A stretch of DNA of 64,000 nucleotides, from positions 62,001 to 126,000 of the forward strand of contig NZ_QNRF01000007.1 of the NCBI RefSeq assembly GCF_003314975.1. The letters are read 5' to 3'. The DNA is from Marinomonas aquiplantarum (GTDB taxonomy: Bacteria > Pseudomonadota > Gammaproteobacteria > Pseudomonadales > Marinomonadaceae). Shown piece after piece: positions 1 through 8,426 of this stretch. Below the pieces are notes generated by a model. The model ran no database searches. It saw only the letters and a program-made list of their open reading frames with translations, and was not told where the DNA came from. The position numbers were made by a program, and so were the translations under genes. Numbering within the stretch: the stretch's first letter is position 1; each line of letters starts with the position of its first letter.

Positions 1-983
1 TTTTCAACAAAGTTGGCTTGGATGCGCTGATTAAGGAAGTCATCGGCACGAATTGCTTGGTAGCGTTTGTTTGGCCCTTGAATGATTTGTGATTTGTTAG
101 CCTGACAAAAGAAGGCAATGGAATGGCGGCTACCACAGTATTCATCAACTCTTGGCTGGCGTACGCGGTGCAGGTTGGATTTGAGTTGGTCATCACTCCA
201 GCGCATCAGCATGTCGCCAATGTTGCATGTAATCACATCGCCACGTGGGGGAATGTTGGTCCAGCGTTGGCTTTGTGCTTCTTCCCCAGGACAGACTTGT
301 AATCCTCCATGACCTTCATGTTGGAAGAGCAAAGTCAGGCAATCAAAATTGGTATGAGCACCAGCTCGCCAAATATTGCCTTGTTCCGTCACACCTTGAG
401 TTGGGTAGTAATGCAATAAACGTAAGGTGCTTTGGTAGTCGGTTTGGTGTGGATCATGGGCTTTGCTGAAGAAATCCTGTTCAAAGCCCAATTTTTCAGC
501 AAAGCAAGACAGTACCTTCATGCCCACTTCCCAGCATTGTTTTTCAAATGCCAGCGTATTCGCCTGAAAGTTGGGCAGCTCTTCCTCGGTAGGCCAGAGT
601 CTATCCATATGGTATTGAGTAATTTGATAGGATTCTTTTTGATCTTGGGTGCCGGTAGAAGGGCGAATTTGACTGCGACTTTCCCAACCGGCGTTAACAC
701 CTTTGGGTCTTGGGTATTTGCCTTTGATGCTTTCAGGTAGAGCAAAGAAACGTTCGGATTCCGCAAAAGCAGCATCAATATCTTGCTGGGTAATCCCATG
801 GTGGCTAAGTTGGAAAAAACCAATTTCGGTAGCGGCTAACCAAAGTTGTTCGCGTATTTCATCGCGACGATTTTCAAAATCGCTCATATCGATGACGCGA
901 ACTTCTCTGTCGTCGGCGTCTTGTCCAGCACCACCAAAGGTTGTTTCACGATTGAGTTCTTCAAGTGAGTATGAAGCGGTCAT
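1..983 (-). CDS. 2OG-Fe(II) oxygenase, isopenicillin N synthase family (C-terminus cut by window edge)
   Basis: Probable soluble non-haem iron oxygenase using 2-oxoglutarate; the substrate is unknown. The reading frame is open from an ATG at 983, preceded by AGGAG, to the window edge (327 codons visible). An N-terminal DIOX_N-like part (Phe-Phe-Gln-Leu near residue 57) is followed by the double-stranded beta-helix core: Leu-His-Tyr-Tyr-Pro near 190, the metal segment His210-Thr-Asn212-Phe-Asp214, distal His272, and the 2OG-binding Arg286-x-Ser288. The first ligand pair is normally His-x-Asp; here the +2 residue is Asn. It is the last visible gene of a leftward run behind the deaminase and ABC importer, with no terminator in the 101-base gap. 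I infer a role in catabolism of an imported heterocycle such as a purine derivative. Family is fairly sure, substrate unknown. Confidence 0.85.
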   Translation of the reverse strand, partial: MTASYSLEELNRETTFGGAGQDADDREVRVIDMSDFENRRDEIREQLWLAATEIGFFQLSHHGITQQDIDAAFAESERFFALPESIKGKYPRPKGVNAGWESRSQIRPSTGTQDQKESYQITQYHMDRLWPTEEELPNFQANTLAFEKQCWEVGMKVLSCFAEKLGFEQDFFSKAHDPHQTDYQSTLRLLHYYPTQGVTEQGNIWRAGAHTNFDCLTLLFQHEGHGGLQVCPGEEAQSQRWTNIPPRGDVITCNIGDMLMRWSDDQLKSNLHRVRQPRVDEYCGSRHSIAFFCQANKSQIIQGPNKRYQAIRADDFLNQRIQANFVE

Positions 984-1084
984 AACATCTCCTAATCTTA
1001 CTGTTGGGAAATGGAGCAATGACCTAGCGAGACTGGTTTGAATCGCCTGACAGCTTCTACTCCGAATTTTATAAAATTTTGGTA

Positions 1085-1582
1085 TTACCAGAAATCTTCA
1101 TGCAATTTTGCGGCCTCTTTTTCCAAGCAAGGACCAATCACTTTGACTTTACGCTGACCAGAGTCAAACACAGTACGACAGGGAAGGTCCAAGGTTGGGT
1201 TTTCAGGGTGATTACCAGTAATGCCTTTCAGGCTGGCTTCACTTAGGCCATAGACTAGGCGTCCTAATCCTGCCCAGTAGGAAGCGCCAGCGCACATAGC
1301 ACAGGGTTCTGCCGAGACATACATGGTGCATTTGGCGAGAAAGTCAGGGCGATACGCTTTGCTGGCGCGTGTCATTAACTTACGTTCGGCGTGACCTGTC
1401 ATATCAAAGTCAGGTAAATAGCCATTCACTTGAGTCATCAGGACTTCGCCTTGTGCGTCTACCAATAGGGCGGCGAATGGGTGAATGCCTTGTTGTTTAG
1501 CTTCTTCAGCCAAAGCAAAGCTTTGACGGAGGAAGGTTTTATCTTGTTCGGACAATGTGGTGTCTTGTGCTGATAAGGTCAT
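1085..1582 (-). CDS. Nucleoside/nucleobase deaminase, CDA fold (guanine-deaminase-like)
   Basis: Zinc-dependent hydrolytic deaminase of the cytidine/deoxycytidylate deaminase superfamily, 165 residues, cytoplasmic. The zinc and catalytic motifs are clear: Gly-His-Ala-Glu (His ligand plus general-acid Glu) and Pro-Cys-Ala-Met-Cys (two Cys ligands). The length fits small GuaD/TadA-type enzymes. Because it lies between an ABC importer and an oxygenase and faces a xanthine dehydrogenase operon, guanine to xanthine (feeding XdhABC) is an attractive guess, but a cytosine-like, pterin or other aminoheterocycle substrate cannot be excluded. The residues before HAE (Asp-Met-Thr-Gly) differ from the usual TadA pattern, so tRNA editing is unlikely. 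It is probably co-transcribed with its neighbours. Confidence 0.85.
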   Translation of the reverse strand: MTLSAQDTTLSEQDKTFLRQSFALAEEAKQQGIHPFAALLVDAQGEVLMTQVNGYLPDFDMTGHAERKLMTRASKAYRPDFLAKCTMYVSAEPCAMCAGASYWAGLGRLVYGLSEASLKGITGNHPENPTLDLPCRTVFDSGQRKVKVIGPCLEKEAAKLHEDFW

Positions 1583-1627
1583 GCTTATTCTCTAAATATT
1601 CTTCTCTATGTACGTAATCTCTCTCGG

Positions 1628-2419
1628 CTATTTTTTCTTCGGTAAACTCCAAGGAAAGAACCAAGCCTGAATCCACTGCACAGACTTAAACAACAATAAG
1701 CTGATGACGGATAAGAAGATTAAACCGGCAAACGCCTGAGGGATCTTAAAGAAAGAGGTGGAGAACTGGATGAAATACCCCAACCCTTCTTCTGCGGCGA
1801 CAAACTCTGCTACCACAGCGCCGATAATGGCTAAGGTAATAGAGACACGTAAGCCACTAAAAATATGCGGGATGGCATAGGGAATACGAATTTGCCAGGT
1901 TTCACGGTAGCGCGGTGCTCGTAAGGATTGGCTGAGTTCGATCATTTCCGGCGGTGTTTCCAACATGCCTGTGGTGGTTGATACAACCAAGGGAAAGAAG
2001 GTGATCAAACAAGTAATCAATACACGAGATGGGTCGTCTGTGCCCAGTAAGACAATAATCAATGGTGCGACTGCCACCACAGGCGTGGATTGGATGACGA
2101 TCAAGGCAGGGTACAGAATGCGATTCATCAATTGGGAGCGCATCATACCGATCGACAAAGGAATGGCGATCATGATCGACAGCACAAATCCCATCAGAGC
2201 CACTCTTAATGTGGCCCACAAATGTATCATCCAACGCGAAAATTCCACGTTAAAGAAGGCGGTTATAATGGCAGATGGCGAAGGTAAAATGTAATTTGGT
2301 ACCTTACCAACACGACAAATAAGCTCCCATAATAAAACTAAACCAATAAAGAAAAGCGCAGGAGCGAAACGGTTTGCTTGCTGAGCAAGCCAAAGCTTAG
2401 GCTGGGACGTCTGGTTCAT
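1628..2419 (-). CDS. ABC transporter permease, SsuC/TauC-like
   Basis: Inner-membrane permease of a type I ABC importer, 263 residues, with about six hydrophobic segments (the first near residues 17-36, the last near 230-250). The BPD_transp_1 EAA loop that contacts the ATPase is around residues 160-195 (region with Ser-Leu-Arg-Ala-Pro, then Arg-Ile-Pro-Tyr-Ala-Ile-Pro). The SsuC/TauC/ThiX group is the closest recognisable family. Its ATG at 2419 lies inside the end of the ATPase gene (23-base overlap), which points to translational coupling. The substrate is inferred only from context: a nitrogen heterocycle. Sulfonate or thiamine-precursor uptake, common in this family, is the alternative. 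Confidence 0.88.
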   Translation of the reverse strand: MNQTSQPKLWLAQQANRFAPALFFIGLVLLWELICRVGKVPNYILPSPSAIITAFFNVEFSRWMIHLWATLRVALMGFVLSIMIAIPLSIGMMRSQLMNRILYPALIVIQSTPVVAVAPLIIVLLGTDDPSRVLITCLITFFPLVVSTTTGMLETPPEMIELSQSLRAPRYRETWQIRIPYAIPHIFSGLRVSITLAIIGAVVAEFVAAEEGLGYFIQFSTSFFKIPQAFAGLIFLSVISLLLFKSVQWIQAWFFPWSLPKKK

Positions 2420-3179
2420 AAATATAGCCTCGAATTAGGTCGGTTAGCTCAGCAAAGCGTGGGGAGTTGATGGTTTTAGAAGAGCGAGGGCGAGGTAAAT
2501 CCACTTCGATCAGGTCTAAAACTGTACCAGGACGTTTACTCATCACCAGAATTCGGTCAGAGAGCAATACGGCTTCACTGATGGAGTGGGTGATGAATAG
2601 GACCGTTTTAGGGTGCTCACGCCATATTTTTAACAGATCGAAACCGATCTGTTCTCGTGTTAAGGCGTCTAACGCAGAAAAAGGTTCGTCCATTAGTAGA
2701 ATGTCAGGGTTCAACAGCAAAGCGCGAATTATGCCAACCCTTTGCTGCATACCGCCAGACAGTTCATCGGGCATTTTGTCGGCGAATTGTGTTAATCCAG
2801 CCATTTCCAGTAATTCGTTAGCGCGTTTCTCGTCTGCTGCGGAGTAACTGCCGTATTTGTGTTTGAGCGGAAATAAGACATTTTTCCGAACCGTTAGCCA
2901 AGGTAATAAATTGGCTTTTTGGAAGACAATGCCCACATCATCACGAGGCTCGGTGACGGGACGATTGAACACGGAGACTTCACCCTGAGATGGGATCAGT
3001 AAGCCAGATACCATGCGTAGTAGCGTAGATTTACCACACCCGGAAGGGCCAACTACCGCCACGAATTCGTGGCGGTGAATGTCCAAATCAATGTCTTTTA
3101 CGACCAGTGGTGCTTGAGGGGCGTATTGATGGCCGACGCCTTTCATGCTGACGTAGGCTGAGTTTTTTGCTTGATCCAT
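2397..3179 (-). CDS. ABC transporter ATP-binding protein, SsuB/TauB-like
   Basis: Cytoplasmic ATPase subunit of the importer, 260 residues. Visible motifs in order: Walker A Gly-Pro-Ser-Gly-Cys-Gly-Lys-Ser near residue 44, Q-loop Val-Phe-Gln-Lys near 85, signature Leu-Ser-Gly-Gly-Met near 140, Walker B Ile-Leu-Leu-Met-Asp-Glu-Pro near 160, and the switch His in Phe-Ile-Thr-His-Ser. All are intact, so an active ATPase is expected. It sits 31 bases after the binding-protein gene and overlaps the permease gene, so the three are one transcription unit. The substrate is not readable from this subunit. Confidence 0.9.
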   Translation of the reverse strand: MDQAKNSAYVSMKGVGHQYAPQAPLVVKDIDLDIHRHEFVAVVGPSGCGKSTLLRMVSGLLIPSQGEVSVFNRPVTEPRDDVGIVFQKANLLPWLTVRKNVLFPLKHKYGSYSAADEKRANELLEMAGLTQFADKMPDELSGGMQQRVGIIRALLLNPDILLMDEPFSALDALTREQIGFDLLKIWREHPKTVLFITHSISEAVLLSDRILVMSKRPGTVLDLIEVDLPRPRSSKTINSPRFAELTDLIRGYIYEPDVPA

Positions 3180-3210
3180 GTAAAGACTACCTTGATTTAT
3201 AACAGTTGAA

Positions 3211-4191
3211 TTACTTGAAGAAACGGCTGTTTACTGCTGTTTCAGGGTCAAGGGCGTCTTGGCTTAAACCATTTGCTTCGGCAGCGTATTGCCAAGTTTG
3301 TTTGATACGCTCAGACGTAAAGTGACCAAAACCATCTTGCTCTGTGACATCGTTAAAGACTAAACCTGTAATACTTTTGATCTGCGCGGCTACTATGTTG
3401 GCGTCTACTTCAGGCACCATCTTGTGAAGATCTTCTCCAGCGGTTTGTGGATTTTCATAGGTAAATTTCACCGCTTTAGCAAAGGCTTTGATAAAGCGTT
3501 CCGCCACCTCTGGACGTTCTTCTAGGAAGCGCTCGGAAGCGAGTAGAGAAGAGCTGTATAAAGATAAGCCAGAATCAGACCAAGGCATTTCAACAATCTC
3601 TTTACCGGCTTCTTTAGCTTGTGCAATAAATAACGCCGTATTGGTCACCCAAGCAATGATGGCGTCGGTATTGCCCGTGATCATCATTGGAGCCAAAGCG
3701 CCAGGGTCGGACTTCACCAGCTTGATGTCATCTTCTGTTAAATTGTTTTCTTTTAACACCAAAGGTAAGAAGGCATTAGAGGAGGTAAAAGGAGAGGTCG
3801 CAATTTTTTTACCTTTTAAATCTTTAATGGAGCTTATGCCGCTGCTTTTCAGTGCGAAAAAAGCGTGAGGGGCTTGCGTGAAATAAGGCATAACCGCAAC
3901 AACAGGCACGTCGTCTTGTGCTTTTGCTGCCATTAAGGCACTGATGTCGGAGCTACCAATATCAGATTGACCTGTGGCCATTTTAGTTAACGCATCGGTA
4001 GAGCCACGACCACTGGCGATACTGACTTCTAAGTCTTCCTCGGCAAAGAACCCTTGTTGAATCCCCACATAAACAGGTGCTTTATCGCCGCCCGGTAACC
4101 AATCTAGCTGAAAAGTAACTTGGTCTGCAGCAATGGCTGAAGTGCTGGCAATTAGACTGGCAAGTAAGGAAACGCGTAATGCTTTTTTCAT
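3211..4191 (-). CDS. ABC transporter substrate-binding protein, NMT1/THI5-like (SsuA/TauA type)
   Basis: Periplasmic solute receptor, 326 residues. It has a Sec signal peptide (Lys-Lys start, hydrophobic core, Ala-Ile-Ala-Ala cleavage region near residue 22) followed by the NMT1-like fold: Phe-Gln-Leu-Asp-Trp-Leu-Pro, Val-Gly-Ile-Gln-Gln-Gly-Phe-Phe, and Ile-Ala-Thr-Ser-Pro-Phe-Thr mid-domain. This family binds sulfonates, pyrimidines (thiamine precursors) and other small organics. As first gene of the leftward operon facing xdhABC, it most likely delivers the nitrogen compound handled by the deaminase, oxygenase and Xdh; that link is inference. A GGAGAG ribosome site precedes the ATG. Confidence 0.88.
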   Translation of the reverse strand: MKKALRVSLLASLIASTSAIAADQVTFQLDWLPGGDKAPVYVGIQQGFFAEEDLEVSIASGRGSTDALTKMATGQSDIGSSDISALMAAKAQDDVPVVAVMPYFTQAPHAFFALKSSGISSIKDLKGKKIATSPFTSSNAFLPLVLKENNLTEDDIKLVKSDPGALAPMMITGNTDAIIAWVTNTALFIAQAKEAGKEIVEMPWSDSGLSLYSSSLLASERFLEERPEVAERFIKAFAKAVKFTYENPQTAGEDLHKMVPEVDANIVAAQIKSITGLVFNDVTEQDGFGHFTSERIKQTWQYAAEANGLSQDALDPETAVNSRFFK

Positions 4192-4270
4192 GGATTCTCT
4201 CCGTTGGTTTACGAGGCCTTAAAGGAAAAATGTACGAAACATGATTCGTGTGTTTCATTAATATAACTTC

Positions 4271-4286
4271 TGCAACAATTATTCCG
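4271..4286 (-). promoter_or_regulatory. Putative sigma-54 (-24/-12) promoter for the ABC-importer operon
   Basis: Read leftward, the element is CGGAATAATTGTTGCA: GG and GC are separated by exactly 10 bases and the -12 half is a perfect TTGCA; the -24 half is weak (CGG instead of TGGCACG). Transcription would start near 4260, about 70 bases before the binding-protein ATG. The call is by consensus matching only. Confidence 0.4.
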
Positions 4287-4533
4287 GTTTCTTTTTCTTG
4301 TCTTTAATAAACTTTAAGTTATTGAAATAAATAAAAAATTAAATTCGATGGAGGATTGCTAGAAAAGGTGTGAAAGGGATCAAAGTAAGCTAAACAGGGC
4401 GAACTCACCTAAAATGGATCATAAGAGTGCATTCTTGACATCATGGTTTCATAAGGTAGGGTGCATGCAAATTTGGTTGAGAGAATTGTGAAAAGGCTGG
4501 GAATGAGCTTTAATGATTAAAAGTCTGTACGAT

Positions 4534-4549
4534 TGGTCAGGTTTTTGCA
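4534..4549 (+). promoter_or_regulatory. Putative sigma-54 (-24/-12) promoter for xdhABC
   Basis: TGGTCAGGTTTTTGCA matches the -24/-12 pattern: TGG, G at position 7, TTGCA, with GG and GC 10 bases apart. The predicted start near 4560 leaves a leader of about 23 bases before the TTG start of xdhA. A GGTGCA half-site resembling half of an NtrC box lies roughly 100 bases upstream, but no full palindrome is visible. Confidence 0.5.
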
Positions 4550-4582
4550 TCGGTACAGGCAAAGAGACATAAGGAGAGAGCT

Positions 4583-6076
4583 TTGAAATTTATATTAAAT
4601 GATCGCGTCGTCGAGGAAACATCGCTCCCCAGTGATTTTACCGCTTTACGCTACTTGCGAGAAAAGCGTGGTTTAACGGGGACGAAAGAAGGCTGCGCAT
4701 CGGGCGATTGTGGCGCATGTACGCTCCTTGTTGGTGCGATTGAAGAGGGTGAAGTGACCTATTCCACTTTAAATGCCTGCATTACACCTGTGCAATCGTT
4801 AGCCGGTAAACATGTGGTGTCGGTTGAATATTTAGCCCAGTTGGGGGAGGGTCTTCATCCCGCTCAGCAAGCCATGGTTGATGCTCATGGTTCTCAATGT
4901 GGTTTTTGTACGCCAGGTTTTGTTTTGTCGTTGGCCGGTTTGTATGAGAATTCGTCGGTAAAAGAGCAAAACATTGACCGTGAATCTGTATGTGATGCCA
5001 TTTCTGGAAATTTATGTCGCTGTACTGGCTACCGACCTATTATTGAGGCGGGGTTAGCAATGGAAGGACAGCAAGGTCATCTATTGAGTCAGCAAGACTG
5101 GCTGAAAACGGCATTAGCCGACCTAGATAACCCAGCAGCTAATACAAAGTACTTGCGTCCTACAAGCTTAGCGGAAGCTTTAGCGGCGAAAAAACAGCAC
5201 CCAGAAGCGGAGTTTATTGCCGGTGGTACGGATTTAATGCTGGAAAATACCCAGCGTTATAAAGACTTTGATGTACTGATTGATCTTAACAATGTGGCTG
5301 AGATTCAGCAGTTAGAAGAACAGGGTGAGCAACTTATCATTGGGGCTGGGGTCACTTACAGCCAATTAGAAAATTTCAGTAAAAGCGCTTATCCGCACCT
5401 TTATCACCTGTTAAGTCGGATTGCGTCACGACAAATTCGTAATCGCGGCACCATTGGCGGCAATGTGGCAAATGGCTCTCCGATTGCGGATATGCCGCCA
5501 ATTTTGTTGGCGTTTGATGCCGACGTAAGGTTGGACAAAGTCGATGGTTCTAGCCGTACGGTGAAGATGTCAGACTTCTATTTAGGCTACAAGCAAACCC
5601 AATTAGCAGAGGATGAATGCATTGTCGCGTTTCATCTCTCGCTTGATAAGCTTGCTGAGTTTCATCGCTTTTATAAAGTCTCGAAGCGCATGGAAGACGA
5701 TATTTCCAGTGTTCTATTGGCAGCACGTTTTACCCTCAATGGAGACCAGATGACTGAGGTTCGCCTCGCGTTTGGCGGTATGGCAGCAACACCTATTCGC
5801 GTGAAAGCGGCGGAAGCCTGTTTACAGACTGCAAAGGTCACAGATGACGTGGCGTTAGAGAAAGCCTTGCAGGCTCTGCGTGAGGAGCTGAATCCCATGA
5901 GTGACATGCGTGCCAGCGCCCAATACCGTCTCGACATGGCGTGCAATTTAGTACGTAAAACATGGTTAGAGTTAAATGGTAATACAGTACCAAGCTTTTC
6001 AGGTCATCCAGTACCTGAATCTTGGTTGTCTCTCGGTCAAGAAATCGGTCAACAAGAAGGGGCAAAGCATGCGTAA
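4583..6076 (+). CDS. xdhA: Xanthine dehydrogenase small subunit (2Fe-2S + FAD)
   Basis: Electron-transfer subunit of the molybdenum enzyme converting hypoxanthine to xanthine to urate, 497 residues, cytoplasmic. The N-terminal plant-type 2Fe-2S domain has Cys38, Cys43, Cys46 and Cys66; the helical second 2Fe-2S domain has Cys106-Gly-Phe-Cys109 and Cys145-Arg-Cys147. The FAD domain follows from about residue 190, with Ala-Gly-Gly-Thr-Asp and Ile-Gly-Gly-Asn, and the CO dehydrogenase flavoprotein C-terminal domain is near 390-490. The start is TTG with AAGGAGAG seven bases upstream; no better ATG fits the conserved N-terminus. It overlaps xdhB by 8 bases, so the two subunits are probably translationally coupled. 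Probably under the sigma-54-like promoter at 4534. Confidence 0.95.
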   Translation: MKFILNDRVVEETSLPSDFTALRYLREKRGLTGTKEGCASGDCGACTLLVGAIEEGEVTYSTLNACITPVQSLAGKHVVSVEYLAQLGEGLHPAQQAMVDAHGSQCGFCTPGFVLSLAGLYENSSVKEQNIDRESVCDAISGNLCRCTGYRPIIEAGLAMEGQQGHLLSQQDWLKTALADLDNPAANTKYLRPTSLAEALAAKKQHPEAEFIAGGTDLMLENTQRYKDFDVLIDLNNVAEIQQLEEQGEQLIIGAGVTYSQLENFSKSAYPHLYHLLSRIASRQIRNRGTIGGNVANGSPIADMPPILLAFDADVRLDKVDGSSRTVKMSDFYLGYKQTQLAEDECIVAFHLSLDKLAEFHRFYKVSKRMEDDISSVLLAARFTLNGDQMTEVRLAFGGMAATPIRVKAAEACLQTAKVTDDVALEKALQALREELNPMSDMRASAQYRLDMACNLVRKTWLELNGNTVPSFSGHPVPESWLSLGQEIGQQEGAKHA

Positions 6077-8408
6077 ATTACCAGACAATCTTGTCACCGC
6101 ACAGGCTGCTAAAGCCTTACCCATTCATGAATCTGCGATGAAACATGTGACGGGAGAAGCGGTTTACATTGATGACATGCCTGAGTGGCCTAACGAGCTT
6201 CACGTCGCCACAGGCAAGTCCACCGAAGCCTTTGCCGACATAGTGTCCATTAATTTAGATAAGGTAAAAGCCTATCCAGGTGTAGTGGATGTGATTTTAC
6301 AAGCAGACATTCCCGGAGACCCAGATGTTTCACCTGTTCTAAGCGGTGATATGTTGTTGGCGGGGGACTTTGTTCATTACATCGGCCAGCCTATTTTCGC
6401 CGTGGCGGCTACCAGTTTGCGTGCAGCGAAACAAGCGGTCGAGCTGGCGGAAATCACTTATCAAAGTAAAGCTGCTACCTTGCATCCGAAAGACTCACTG
6501 ACGCGACAAGAATTTGTTTTGCCAACCCATACCATTAGTTGTGGAGACAGTAAAACGGCGTTAGCACAAGCTGAGCATACCTTGTCGTCGGATCTTTACA
6601 TTAAAGGTCAGGAGCATTTTTATTTGGAAGGCCAAATCAGTGTCGCTGTGCCGAATGAAGACGGTGGTGTTCAGGTGTTTGCTTCCTCGCAACACCCAGC
6701 GGAAGTGCAAAAATTGGTGGCGCGGGTGTTAGATTTGCCGGTTGCTCAAGTCTTGGTGGAAACACGACGTATGGGGGGCGGCTTTGGCGGTAAAGAATCG
6801 CAGGCGGCGACACTCGGTTGTATGGCGGCCGTTCTGGCGGTGCGTAACCGTTGTCCGGTGAAATACCGTATGCCTCGTCAAGACGATATGGTGCAGACCG
6901 GTAAGCGTCACGACTTCTGGAATTCCTATCAAGTGGGCTTCACTCAGCAAGGTGAAATCGTCGCAGCAGAATATGACATGGTGGGCAAATGTGGCTGTAC
7001 CGCAGACCTATCGGACGGTGTGGTCGATCGAGCCATGTTCCACGCTGATAATGCTTACTTCTTACCTAATGCCCGTATTAGTGGTTATCGAGGCAAAACC
7101 CATACGGTTTCTAATACCGCTTTCCGTGGTTTTGGTGGACCAAAAGGCGTGCTATTAGCAGAAAACATCATCGAGGAAATTGCCTGCAAAGTCGGTAAGG
7201 ATCCGTTAGACATTCGTAAGCTGAATTGTTATCAAACCGGCAAAGACACTACGCCTTATGGTCAGCAGATCGAAGAAGATGTGTTGTTAACCTTGATCGA
7301 GGAGTTGGAGGTGAGTTCGGACTATCGTGCTCGCCGTGAGGCCATTAAAGCCTACAACAAACAAAGCCCGTTTTTGAAAAAGGGCTTGGCCTTAACGCCA
7401 GTGAAATTTGGTATTTCCTTTACTTCTAAACACCTTAATCAGGGCGGGGCTTTGGTGCATGTGTACACAGATGGCAGCGTTCATGTGAGTCACGGTGGTA
7501 CAGAAATGGGCCAAGGTTTGTACACCAAGGTGGCACAAATTGTTGCGAAAGCCTTCGGCATTGATTATCAAAGGGTCAATGTGGGTTCTACACGTACCGA
7601 TAAGGTGCCGAATGCGTCACCAACTGCCGCATCCGCGGGAACCGATTTGAACGGTATGGCGGCCTTAGACGCCGCCAATACGATTAAGGAGCGATTGCGT
7701 GAATTCGCGGTTGAGCACTTTGCTATTTCGGCAGAAGACTTTGCCATTGTCGATGATGTGGTTAGTTTGGGCACGGACAGCATGGGCTTCCCTGAGTTCA
7801 TCAAGTTGGCTTATATGAATCGGGTGTCTTTGTCGTCAACAGGCTTTTATAAAACGCCAAAAATTGGTTACGACAGAAAAGCCGCAAAAGGTCGACCTTT
7901 CTTGTATTTCGCCAATGGCGCTTCGGTATCGGAAGTGATTGTCGATACCTTGACGGGAGAATACAAGGTGACGCAAGTGGACATTCTGCATGATGTAGGC
8001 GATTCCATTAACTCGCACATTGATATTGGCCAGATAGAGGGGGCCTTTGTGCAGGGCATGGGGTGGTTGACGTCAGAAGAATTGAGCTGGGACGACAAAG
8101 GGCGTATTACCACCAACAGTCCGGCTAATTATAAGATTCCAACCTCAGCCGATGTACCTGAAAAGCTCACAGTGAAGCTGTTTGATCGTGCTAACGGTGA
8201 AGAGACGGTATATCGCTCCAAAGCGGTGGGTGAGCCGCCATTGATGTTAGGGATTTCGGTTTGGTGTGCGTTAAAAGACGCGTGTGCATCGGTGTGTGAT
8301 TATCAGTTATCGCCACCTTTGTCTGCACCGGCTACACCTGAAGCTGTGTATTATGCTCTGCAAGCAGCGAAAGCCTATCAGGCTGGCGCGATAGCGTCAG
8401 AGCAATAG
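6069..8408 (+). CDS. xdhB: Xanthine dehydrogenase molybdenum-binding large subunit
   Basis: Catalytic subunit, 779 residues, binding the molybdopterin cofactor. Family motifs are intact: Gly-Gly-Gly-Phe-Gly-Gly-Lys-Glu near 235, Phe-Arg-Gly-Phe-Gly-Gly-Pro near 350, Glu-Met-Gly-Gln-Gly near 480, and Ala-Val-Gly-Glu-Pro-Pro near 720, whose Glu is the general base in xanthine dehydrogenases. The frame is open further upstream, but the ATG at 6069 matches the family N-terminus (Arg-Lys-Leu-Pro-Asp-Asn), has a GAAGGGG site and overlaps the xdhA stop. The three-gene xdhABC layout is the usual proteobacterial one. Confidence 0.95.
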   Translation: MRKLPDNLVTAQAAKALPIHESAMKHVTGEAVYIDDMPEWPNELHVATGKSTEAFADIVSINLDKVKAYPGVVDVILQADIPGDPDVSPVLSGDMLLAGDFVHYIGQPIFAVAATSLRAAKQAVELAEITYQSKAATLHPKDSLTRQEFVLPTHTISCGDSKTALAQAEHTLSSDLYIKGQEHFYLEGQISVAVPNEDGGVQVFASSQHPAEVQKLVARVLDLPVAQVLVETRRMGGGFGGKESQAATLGCMAAVLAVRNRCPVKYRMPRQDDMVQTGKRHDFWNSYQVGFTQQGEIVAAEYDMVGKCGCTADLSDGVVDRAMFHADNAYFLPNARISGYRGKTHTVSNTAFRGFGGPKGVLLAENIIEEIACKVGKDPLDIRKLNCYQTGKDTTPYGQQIEEDVLLTLIEELEVSSDYRARREAIKAYNKQSPFLKKGLALTPVKFGISFTSKHLNQGGALVHVYTDGSVHVSHGGTEMGQGLYTKVAQIVAKAFGIDYQRVNVGSTRTDKVPNASPTAASAGTDLNGMAALDAANTIKERLREFAVEHFAISAEDFAIVDDVVSLGTDSMGFPEFIKLAYMNRVSLSSTGFYKTPKIGYDRKAAKGRPFLYFANGASVSEVIVDTLTGEYKVTQVDILHDVGDSINSHIDIGQIEGAFVQGMGWLTSEELSWDDKGRITTNSPANYKIPTSADVPEKLTVKLFDRANGEETVYRSKAVGEPPLMLGISVWCALKDACASVCDYQLSPPLSAPATPEAVYYALQAAKAYQAGAIASEQ

Positions 8409-8426
8409 ACGAGAGGAGGTAACGCT

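Larger units (their letters stand above)
4192..4582. promoter_or_regulatory. Divergent promoter region between ABC-importer operon and xdhABC
   Basis: This 391-base spacer holds no gene I can support. It contains -24/-12 elements facing both operons (listed separately). It also holds an inverted repeat near 4235-4255, GAAACA-N9-TGTTTC, overlapping a second dyad ACGAA-N6-TTCGT, which could be an operator. A TTGACA at about 4436 has no good -10 partner at 17 bp. Confidence 0.6.

Noticed and set aside
118..1041. Several short frames on the + strand at the left edge
   Set aside because: They are shadows of the oxygenase gene, which is open on the other strand and carries the family motifs.
4380..4465. 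NtrC site for xdhA
   Set aside because: Only half-sites such as GGTGCA were found; no palindrome with proper spacing.
5976..6068. Upstream extension of xdhB
   Set aside because: It overlaps the xdhA C-terminus and has no family similarity; the ATG at 6069 has a ribosome site and the conserved N-terminus.
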